Positions 1 to 9,432 of a stretch of DNA of 64,000 nucleotides are shown here, piece after piece (position 1 is the first letter of the stretch; the number at the start of each line of letters is the position of its first letter). Under the pieces are notes generated by a model. The model made no database searches. It had not been told where the DNA came from and saw only the letters and a program-made list of their open reading frames with translations. Source of the stretch: Benincasa hispida. Its lineage: Eukaryota > Streptophyta > Magnoliopsida > Cucurbitales > Cucurbitaceae. Location: the NCBI RefSeq assembly GCF_009727055.1, contig NC_052356.1, positions 776,887 to 840,886 on the forward strand, written 5' to 3'. The position numbers and the translations under genes were made by a program.

Positions 1-902
1 ATCACATTTACCTTTATCGGCCTTGGCCTTAGCCTTGGCTGCTTTCTTCTCTTTCAGATACCGAGGACAGTTCCTCTTCCAGTGTCCATCTTGGTTGCAA
101 TGGAAACATTTTCCTTTAGCAACTTGTGGATGCCTCCTTGGGGCGACAGACGGTGGGTTAGCAGGTGCCTTCCCTTTTCCCCTACCACCCTTCTTCTTCT
201 TCCTCTTTGTAGAGTTAGAAGTAGAAGGTGCAGACTTCATTCCTGAGGTCGAATCTCTATGGAACGTCCTGGAGGATGAAGCAACACTTGCCTCACCCTT
301 CTGCCTCTCCTTACTTTTTCGTAAAGATTGGTATGTCTGCAACTCGTTGAGGAGAGTTGTAAGGTTATATTTCACTCTGTTAAGAATTACATTGCTAACA
401 AAGTGTAGGAAGCTCTCCGAAAAAGAATGCAGGATTATGCTAACTTGGCTACCCTCATCGATGGTAGATCCATTCAACTCCGCCACATTAAAATGGACCA
501 TCATGTTTAGCACATGTTCATGAACAGAGGTGCCTTTTTGCATTTTGGAGTTGAATATGTATTTAAGAGCCTCATGCATAAGCTGTTCAAACGGTTGTCC
601 AAACATCCCCCGCACTCCATGATCTCACGTGCTGAGACCATAGGCTCATGTTTCTTGGCCAAGACTTTAGAAAGACTTGCCAAGATGTAAGCTCGGGCCT
701 TCTCATTCGTCCTTGTCCATCGCTCGTATGCCTCCCAAACATTTCGAGCGACATTTGGAGTTGGAATTGGAGGACAAGCCTTTGTGAGAGCGAACATGAG
801 ATCCTTGATGATTAGGATCGTCGTGATCATGTGTTTCCATGTTGCAAAATTATCGCCAGTAAGTTTTTCGGTGCTTAACAATGATAACGTGGTTGTTGCC
901 AT
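1..902 (-). pseudogene. copia gag (UBN2/DUF4219-type) with CCHC zinc knuckle, partial
   Basis: Nucleocapsid/capsid protein of the copia element, which packages element RNA in virus-like particles. It starts at the ATG at 902; the N-terminus reads MATTTLSLLSTEKLTGDNF, a typical start for this gag group. The WEAYERWTR and LAKKHEPMVSAREIME blocks follow. A complete zinc knuckle, CFHCNQDGHWKRNC, lies at 67-108, preceded by a lysine/glycine-rich stretch. About four bases are missing near 610-620 compared with copies 2 and 3, so the frame changes there. Past that point the second frame is open to the window edge. It is therefore a nearly intact gag with one visible frameshift. The protease that should follow lies outside the window. 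Confidence 0.85.
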
Positions 903-2294
903 TTGAAAATGTTGCTGAAAATACGAACAAAACTTTATTAGATTTTGCTAAACCACTTTTAAACCAATCAGTTTTGCAAAATAGTTTCAAGTACCCTAAG
1001 TCATAGACTTCTATTTTGCAATGACGCCCCAGTGAGGTAGGACAAACGCCACCGGTGGGGTGATCAGTTGCCCCTTCGTTGGGATGAGACATTCTCAACC
1101 ATTAGGCAGAACCAACTCTTGGAACTGAACCTAATAGCCACCATTTTTTGTCATAATCGTTAACCTTAACCATTCCCGTAAGTGTAACCCCTTGCTTTCG
1201 GTGCTAGAGTCCCGCCTGATGCGCTTACCGTGAGGGAAAAGACAGATTAGGACAAGAGACTAGTTTACTTTATCCTCTTACAAGAAGATCAATAAAGAAA
1301 CGCGGCAAAACTTCCATTCTTTAGGGGAACACTCTGAGGGTGCCTCGAGGCGATGCGCGAGTAACTTTATTCAAAACGAGGGAGACAGAGGGATATGCTC
1401 GTCGCATCTTCCGCTCCCACTTACTATGAACATTCTCTCATCCACTTTGATATTGACCTACCCAAACACACCTCATCCGAGGACACGCAAAAGGTGCTGC
1501 GAGGCCGAGGATAGATTTCATGTGTGGACTATTTAAAGAAAAGTGAAAGGTTTGAGTGAAGCATCTCATGCCCAAGTACCTCCCACTGATGAATGTCTAC
1601 CTAGGGATTCATTAACCTAGACAATTCGGCTTACTGATTTTAGTCTAAGTCATCTTTTAAACCTCTGCTCATAAACATTGTTTGTCTATGAATATAAACA
1701 AGTTCAAGTAGTCACATTTAAACACTTTAATGTACTGTCTTAACTTGCATGCATGCATCAAATCTATCTATTCACCTTTCTAGGTAAGTTCCTAGGTAGG
1801 GGTGTTACGTTTCCATAACTAAATACCCCAACTAGACAGAACCACCTTAGACACAAAAGGTTCCTTATAGATAGATTTGCTACACTTTAAACCTTTATTA
1901 GTCAATTTAATCCTATTAAACTGATAATAAAGATTAAAGTCCTTTAGGGTTGCTAATCATAAATTAGAACCGTGATCTATAGGTCTATGTGATCCAAGTT
2001 TTTAAACATTTTAAAAACCATTGAATAAACCTAAGTGAGCATGCATGTCTTTCTTATTTCTTTTAGTTCTAATTTTCTCTTTAACTTTAAAAAGAAACAA
2101 ACTAAAACCATTGCACACAACGAGAACGTTTATAACATTATAAATTAACCTATGTGTCATGCTTCATGCAATGTCCGGTCATATATATATAACTTTTATA
2201 TATATGAACGCGTAACAACCTAGCAAACATGCTATCATTCACCCTTATACTATAACATTAAATATAAAGATGATGCATGTTAAATGCTTTTATT

Positions 2295-2530
2295 GCATGC
2301 ATAAATTATACTTCTTATATTAATGATGCATGAGCATACTCTTACATAATTAAAATCATGCTTCTCAAAATTATAACAATTACAGTAAAGAGATGATGCC
2401 ATGTCTATGCTTTTTAATGCATGCATAAATATAACTCTATACTATATATGATGCATGAGCATCCTATACATAATTAAATCTGCTTCTCTAAATCTATAAC
2501 AATTACAATAAAGAGATGATGCATGACCAT
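2295..2530 (-). repeat. Tandem duplication of about 115-124 bp in the copia leader
   Basis: The stretch at 2,295-2,418, beginning GCATGCATAAATTATA, is repeated imperfectly at 2,419-2,530. Both copies carry GATGCATGAGCAT, ACATAATTAAA and AAAGAGATGATGC in the same order. Similar ATGCATG/TATAATAT repeats occupy the same position in the leaders of copies 2 (about 23,640-23,900) and 3 (about 59,400-59,620). Confidence 0.7.
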
Positions 2531-2729
2531 TGCATAACCTAAGGTGGGATTACTATATGTACATACCATATGACATATAAAAAACATACATCGCATGTAA
2601 TAAACACAAGGATTAATGGATCGGGATGAGCCTTTTACAAGAATCGGAATGAAAAAAACCTTATCTATCACATTTTCATCGAGCAAACCGGTTCACAGGC
2701 GAACTGGGTCTTGAACCGCCGGAGTCTTC

Positions 2730-3300
2730 ATCAATAGCAAACTCTACAGGTAGACGATCGTTTAGCGTGCACTAGACGATAGTAGAATAAGTAAACGACG
2801 CATAGACGACGAGGAGGCTACGAAGCTTGACCGGTCCATGCGATGTGTAGTGCGACGATAGGTAAACGAATTTACCTTGAGTTACTAAGCGATCGTTAGT
2901 CAGTTACTAAGCAATGAAGCTTTCTGACCTAAACAATCGTCTAGCACGTGCCGCTTTAAACGATACACGAGCATTCTCATCGTCTATACTGATGTGTGGC
3001 AATCAGGTAAACGTTTACCTTGCGATACTAAACGATCGTTTAGTCAATTACTAAGCGATGAGCTTGCTGACCTAAACGATCGTCTAGCCGGCCCGCGTAT
3101 TAGGCGATCCGCGAGCATCTTCATCGACTACACGACGCGATATTCAGCAATCACGTATCTCGATTGTCAACCTGATACGACCAACTCTTCATCGCATTCC
3201 CCATCGTTTAACCGATGCGTTCATCAGTGATCGCGTAACTCCTTCATCTTTATGATGCGATAACAGTGATCGTGTAGAACTTTTTCTGCACGATGCGATC
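2730..3300 (-). repeat. Degenerate ACGATCGTTTAG motif cluster in copia leader
   Basis: Many variants of a short word around the palindrome CGATCG occur here, for example ACGATCGTTTAG near 2,756 and 3,030 and ACGATCGTCTAG near 3,078, with more diverged forms between them. Spacing is irregular. The same word family occurs in this element's LTR (16,751-16,980) and in copy 3 (57,890-59,290). No coding function is apparent. Confidence 0.6.
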
Positions 3301-3608
3301 TAACCCTAGATCACCTCTTCCTCGAAGAGCCACAACGCATGCCCAGAACTTCGACGAACGACTCAAAACTTCAAACAAACTTTTGATACATACTCGAGTA
3401 ACGATTATTAATGCCCAAAAAACACAGGGCCCTTTACAAACAACGCAAATGTAAAGGATTTAAATCAAACTGAGGCTAAACATCCTAAAAAAATCCATTA
3501 ATCCGACATATCCACAGCAGATTTAACAATTAAACAGCGTAGAAATGCACCACCTTGAATGTAAAAGTCATTTCGTTGCAAAATATGAAATCGGAGTATC
3601 AGAACCTT

Positions 3609-3624
3609 GTCTCTGATTACAATT
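3609..3624 (-). other. Degenerate tRNA-iMet-type primer-binding site
   Basis: On the minus strand the sequence reads TTGTAATCAGAGACAAG just after the LTR end. The intact form in copy 3 is TTGGTATCAGAGACAGG. The differences suggest decay, but the position between LTR and leader fits. Confidence 0.6.
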
Positions 3625-4054
3625 TGAAGGATCTCAATCGATGAGTTCCATGAGCACATTCGATCGCTCGATCTTACCGTGATCGAAATAAATAATTTAT
3701 ACATTCAACACATACAGTTATGCAATCAAAACTTAATTAACGGCATGCTACGAACAAAGAAACATAAGGAAAAAAGTTCGTACCAGTTGAAGACTAACTT
3801 CAAACTTCAAAACCCCAACGTAGCGAACCCTCCACAGATCTAACAACGCCAGACGGGAACGTCGACTCTGCAGTAGCACGATCAATGCGAACACGAACGT
3901 CAAACGGGGATCGACCACCTACCACTAATGAGCCCTGGGTATTCTCGAAGTGAAAACCCAAAGAGTGGGCTTTGGCGAATTTGGTAGAGGATGGAGGAAA
4001 TATGAATCGTGTAGGCGATAAGCAAGTGGAAGAGAAAACAATGCTATCGCATAG
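3625..4054 (-). repeat. Copia copy 1 5' LTR, 3' (U5-side) segment
   Basis: This segment starts at the TG (complement of the LTR-terminal CA) next to the primer-binding site and ends at the insertion point of the B1 LTR. It resembles the last few hundred bases of the copy 3 LTR, sharing for example the CTCTACCAAAT and GAGCCCA words in order. It contains no gene. Confidence 0.6.
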
Positions 4055-6099
4055 TGGTGACGGGAAATTAGAAGTCAAATTATTCAACAACTAAAATCCC
4101 ATGGACACAATATGTGATGCATGTTCTTAAGATATGCATTGATAGTCATGCATCGATGGTCATGCGTTAGAATGATTATGCATTAACAAATGTATGCGAT
4201 GACCATGCATCCTGTCACAAGTTTTCTTGTGTTCACGCCAAGTATAACGCGAACGCAAGTCTCTCGGGTGATCCGAGGTCGAACACAGGGACATGTAACA
4301 AAATGAATGCGGTGATGTGCATGCGGCGGTTTAAATAAAAGAATGTTGGAGGGGTTGCTAAGTTAATCCTACTCCAATCTAACAGACAACGCAACGAGAA
4401 TATGCATGAGAGGTAGAGACACGACAACTCTTGACATGAAACAAATGAATGGGAAAAGATAAAATGCGGAGATGTTTTCATTGCAATAATTAAGAGTGAC
4501 TGCAAGGGTAACCTTAGTCAACGCAAGCCATGCAATCATACTACATACATGTGAACCTAACTCTAGAACGTATGCGGTGTATCTGCGATATTGCCGAGAA
4601 GCCTATACCTGCCTAGGCCTCCATAACCCGCTCGTAGCTCTCGCCGCATGAACATGGTTGCCACATAACACCTTATCCTACTTCCTGGACGCATGCAATA
4701 TCCTATCTGTAGGGTGCATACGCTGTGTGATAGCAAACAGAGCTTATCCCTAAGTTCCCCATTCTTGCCTATGCATTCCAATCCGCTCTTCCGAGTCTTA
4801 GATTTGGGTTTTAGACTACTCTCCCAAGTATGCCTAAATGATGAATGAAGTGCTCATAGGACAAGGTAACGTATGAACTTTGCAGACCTAAGATTGTTCC
4901 TATCCCTAGTGAACAATGACTTACATTGCTTAATGCGACCAACCGCTTACTCTCCCGGGCAGTTGGTTGTTGCTAACTTTACTCATGAACAAGCAATGCT
5001 TAGCCATTAGATAGGCGTTACCGCAGCTTCACACTAAGCAAATAAGGTTACTCACACACTCACGCAACGCACACCTCTCAGTGGGTTGCTACATGCTTCA
5101 TATCCCTAATCCACATGACTAAGTATGCGATACCAAAGTAATCTCACTAAGTGTTGCAATGAAAGTAAAGATGTTAAGCAAAGAAGATGGAGATGGAGTC
5201 GAAGGAGACAAAAAAATGCATTGAAAACAAATTGTATTAATTCCTTAATCACAAAATATCATACAATACAATATAAGAAAAGAAAGGAAAATGAAATGAC
5301 CGGCTGGAAGCAAAGACTTGCTTCGAGCGGATGTGCGTCAAGGCTGCCGGTGGTGCCATGGATGGGCGGTAGAGCTGACTCTCCCGAGATCTAGCTCCAG
5401 TCGAAGGCTTCGGTCATCACTCAGAATGGATGAAAGAGGTGAAGAACTCTCAAGCATCCTCTCACGCATTTTGTTTGGATCGCAGGGAAAACCCTGGGTT
5501 GCAGGGATAATCCCCGGACCAATCGAATTTCTGCTCATCGGCTTCTATTTATAGAGCTTGGATCTCCGACAACATTAATGGACTGCTCTGAGTCTGACAT
5601 TCGGTGCGTTAGTTCTTTTATGAACCTCTGCCGCTAAGACGTGGTAGGTGAAATGTCAATATCAGCTTTTGATTTTCTCAAGGTAGATGCATTGATGCGT
5701 TCATTCCACCAACCTTGCGTTGATCTCATTAATATGTGTTATCGCGTAGCTGCAATCATTCAATGACCACATTCACTTAATACCGCAAATCTACATGATG
5801 ACCGCAATCGCTTGACGAGCGCAACTCCCATGCGATGTACGCATACGGCTGATTACCGGAACATCCATGCGTTGATCGACGCGGTTGTCTTTGCAATGGA
5901 GTATTTCTCTACATGCGGTCGTCTATGCGATGGTCCGGATTCCGCATTTGCGTCCACTTCTTGTATTAGGTACAAAAATAGAACATTTAACGCATAATAA
6001 CGCGTAATAACGGGTTAGCTAAGATTCATCATGTTGATCGACGCAAGCTCACTTGCTCTTCAATTCCTAGCACAATTGCCGCATATTCTACTTAACAAC
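4055..6099 (-). repeat. Solo LTR 'B1' (Tat/Athila-type gypsy), larger segment
   Basis: The plus strand begins TGGTGACGGGAAATTAG, the complement of the LTR 3' end. The LTR is interrupted at 6,099 by element A and resumes at 16,692, ending ATGTCATCA at 16,745. The joined length is about 2.10 kb. The flanks carry a near-perfect 5-bp target duplication, CATAG (4,050-4,054) and TATAG (16,746-16,750). No internal region is attached, so it is a solo LTR, left by recombination between the two LTRs of a former element. It is similar over its length to B2, B3 and B4. Short open frames inside are not genes. Confidence 0.85.
5545..5554 (-). promoter_or_regulatory. TATA box of B1 LTR
   Basis: On the minus strand this reads CTATAAATAG, following AAGCT. 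The same word is at the same place in B2 (17,591-17,600) and B3 (25,231-25,240), which makes it the likely core promoter of the LTR. Confidence 0.65.
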
Positions 6100-7917
6100 T
6101 GTTGATGAATGCTAGTTAGGATTGATGCTAAAAAGATATGCTATGCTCTGCTCGAAATGATGCGATACTACTTCTAGATATGCGTTGATTATGAATGTTC
6201 TTGTAGTATGCCATGCGTTGTCACAAGTTTCCTTACGTTGGAACCAAGTGTAATTCCACCGAAAGTTTCTCGGTGTGATCCGAGGTCGAAAACAGGGACT
6301 GTTTGAGGTTATTGTGGTATGTTTGTGATATATGCAACCAGGTTTTTCTATCTTTAAAGAGTGTTTTGTACAAGTATATAAAATTGCGGTAAAGTAAAGG
6401 AAAGCAGTAAAAAAAATTGCGATAATAAAATAAGTACAGTAAACCTAAGCTAGATGATATAAGATATAGGCTTCATGAAACAAGATGCTGAGGTCCAGGC
6501 TGGCTGTGAAGGTTATGCGAATAACAGAGGATGTGGCGGCAAATCTTGTGTACAACACAGAAAGAGAAAGATAACTAATATAAATAGCGCAAGTTTCTTA
6601 ATTACGTTGAAGCTATAAGTACAGTTCCGTTTTTCTCTTGGCATACACCTTTCAGTGATTAGCCACGCTCCCATATGTTTGTGGTGAAATAGAGACGAAC
6701 GTAATGAATGCAAGGTTGCTTCCATGTCTGGAAGTACTACTCGCTTTAGTTAACGCATTCTTCTAACCTTCTCTCAATAGATCAGAATAGCATCTTTGCT
6801 CTTGCTCTCACAGGTGAAGATGCCGTCTAGCATGCCTTAGCTAAACACATTCATCTCTTTAACACAAGTGAAGTACTCATTTAATTCATATTAACTACCT
6901 AGGGATTAGGAAGACATCATGGAGAAAGTGATTAACGGAGGAACGGAAGTAGACAGAAAATGGGATACGAAAGAAATCGAAACATTTAATATATCTATTA
7001 AGCGCTTGATACATGGTGTGAATGAAGAGATAAAGAAGGTGAAATACAATGATGAAAAGAGATAGAACAGATACAAACAAGCACCAACGTCTTGGCACCG
7101 ATTTGAGTGGAGATCTGCTTGCCGGATTGGATGGATCAGATGGATGGATGAGCTTCCCTCTCAGGCTTGCTCAACCGGTAGCAGGGTTCTTAGCACATAG
7201 CTTCTCGGCGGGTATTTGGCATAATAGAACTAAGACTCACCTCTCGGCCTTGTCTCGTCTTCTTCCCAGATTTCTTCAGTTAAGCACTCAGCTCAGCCTC
7301 TGCTCTCAACACTTTAGCAGCAATTAGCCCCGTATCTAGTAGCTTATTTTTTTCTCTGAAATCTATGGGGTATTAATAGGTGAAGATCTTTGACTTTGGC
7401 CTTGTGGTCCCCACTTGTTGTTATGGAAATTCTGAAGATAGAGGGATATTATTCCTTCTGTTATGTAATCAAACCATCAATTCTACACAACCGTTAGTTG
7501 TACACGTGTCTCAATCCTCCACTTTTGCATTGCTCAGCTGCATCTTTCGATCGTGAGTTCGCATGCGGTGTTGTTTTTGTTACCGCATGTGGTTGAAAGT
7601 CAGCTCTGGATCGATTGTCGCATTGCCCCGTCATTGTGTTAATCGTCTCTTCATTGTTGATTGACGGGCGCATTATGACAGAGATGCATTGATCAGTTCT
7701 TCTTGAGCCTTGAGCGCAAGCGGTGACTCGGTTTCCTGCAAAACAGAGTAAAATCTCCTTTTCTTCCATCTTAAAGATGTTATTGGGTCTAATTGCGATA
7801 ATTTATAATTATTGTATTTCGAAGCTAATTTTCATACAATTGGCGCATATTCATTCTCTTTTGGCCGCAATATCTAGATAAGGCAGTATAAATAACTTGT
7901 ATTTCTACAAGTTATCA
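6100..7917 (-). repeat. Element A 3' LTR
   Basis: This is the 3' LTR in the element's own orientation. Its TATA box is altered: on the minus strand 7,371-7,380 reads CCTATTAATA, where the partner LTR has CCTATAAATA. Short open frames within it are mirrored in the partner LTR but have no recognisable domain and are not called. Confidence 0.9.
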
Positions 7918-7931
7918 CACCCCCAAATTTA
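7918..7931 (-). other. Polypurine tract of element A
   Basis: On the minus strand it reads TAAATTTGGGGGTG immediately before the 3' LTR. This is the usual G-rich form that primes plus-strand DNA synthesis in Tat/Athila-type elements. Confidence 0.75.
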
Positions 7932-9432
7932 GATATATGTTTGTCCTCAAGCATATTTTCTACTTAGGCAATAAAGCTTAATTCCTATCCCATATTTTTG
8001 CGTCGATTGGTTGCTCTGAATGTTACACTTAGGCACATTACTTGACATTGCAACTTCTTCCTATCCTTGCTAATTCTTAACAAGCCCTACTTTAGTCTTC
8101 TATATAACAAAACTCTGCTAAAAAATGATTTTCTAATTTTTCACAATAGAATGTTTATCTCTTCTTTGTCAAAATAACTCGATATATCTATATGTGGTGA
8201 GCAAAACTTTGCGTCATTTATTAGAGACTGTTGGTCATGGTTACACTCTTTGTTTTGGCTTGTCCCCACGGGTGTCATGCGAACATCCAACTACGGTTGT
8301 GTGCCAATTTTAACTTTTAACTCATGAATTTCAGAGGAGTTATCTCTTGCATTTATTTTTCTTTCTTTTTTATTCCATATTGCGTTGTTCTTGGAAACCC
8401 ACCTTCGTTTTGGCTTGCTCCTGCAGGTGTCATACGAACATCCAACTACGAGCAGGCTCCTTTCACAACTAAACTCTTATCAGGTTGGGAACATTTCTAA
8501 GGATTTCCCTTATGCTGACATTGGAGCTTTGTATGGAAAAACATATATTTTATTTATTTATTTATTTATTTTTTGGATATGAAAATAAACGCGTTTTCTT
8601 AAATACTGCATATTCTGATCTTATCTGCTCAGACCTTCCCCACCTTCAAATTTAAAGATGAGCAAGGTCCTCACTGCGTTGTTTGGATAGACTAGACAAA
8701 CACTTAGAAAAAAAGTTCCAAAAAGAAGGTTTGAGCAGAACTTTGAAAGATAAAAGGTAAAGTACTGTTAAACTAAGAATTAACTAAGTGTTAGTCAACA
8801 TTTACAAAGTATGGGAAATGTTTCCAAGTATAAACATATATTACATCATAGCAACGCAATGAAGAACACAAAAGTAAAAGATTGAGAATGTCGCAATTAT
8901 TGACAAAGGATGATAAAGAAAAAGGCACAAGCAGAAATAGAGTGAATATGTACTCATTGTATTGAATATTAACAAAGTATACAAAAAATTACAAATTAAC
9001 GAAATAAAAAAAATTGTGCCTGTACAAGAATCAAAGAATTGATTAACTTATAAAAGAATAAATGAATTTAAAAGAATACATAATGGTCGCATAGAAGGAA
9101 AAAAAATATATCGGAGGATTATTGCTGAGGGGCTGGTGGGTCTAGAGGCAGATTTTGAGGTGGTGCAGGAAGAGCTTCTTCAAAATTTAAGTGCTACCGG
9201 AGATGTAGGGGCACTATCGGACCATGAAGATATGTGGTGAGAAAGTTGAAGTACTCTTGATTACGCTTCGCAATCATTCTCTGGTACATATGGACTTTAA
9301 AATGTTACGTTGCATGTTGATCAGCGCCTCTCTTGATGTGGCAGCACTGTGTTGAATATCATCAATCCGCTCCATTACCACTTCAAATCTTTGGTTGAAG
9401 AAGTGTTATTGTTGAGAGAAAAGTTGTTGTTG
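7932..9432 (-). other. Element A 3' internal region, no gene seen
   Basis: This AT-rich region lies between the long ORF and the polypurine tract. I found no open frame with a recognisable domain. A stretch near 8,240-8,300 is partly repeated at 8,390-8,455, sharing TTTTGGCTTG and GGTGTCAT followed by CGAACATCCAACTACG. Confidence 0.5.

Larger units (their letters stand above)
903..3608 (-). other. Copia copy 1 untranslated leader
   Basis: This 2.7-kb region lies between the primer-binding site and gag and has no convincing gene. It matches the leaders of copies 2 and 3 in order: a conserved block near the gag end (about 1,320-2,000), an AT-rich region full of ATGCATG and TATAAT-like words (about 2,040-2,560), and a GC-richer block of ACGATCGTTTAG-like motifs near the primer-binding site (about 2,730-3,300). 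It contains a stem-loop-like sequence (1,326-1,344) that recurs in the other copies. Short open frames here are not supported as genes. Confidence 0.65.

Noticed and set aside
3800..4090. Minus-strand frame of 96 residues
   Set aside because: It crosses the boundary between the copia LTR and the inserted B1 LTR, so it cannot be an ancestral gene.
6895..7327. Two short frames (minus 67 residues, plus 92 residues) conserved in both LTRs of element A
   Set aside because: Conservation is explained by LTR identity; the frames lie in the LTR and have no domain. The same pair at 15,664-16,096 has substitutions without obvious preference for silent sites.
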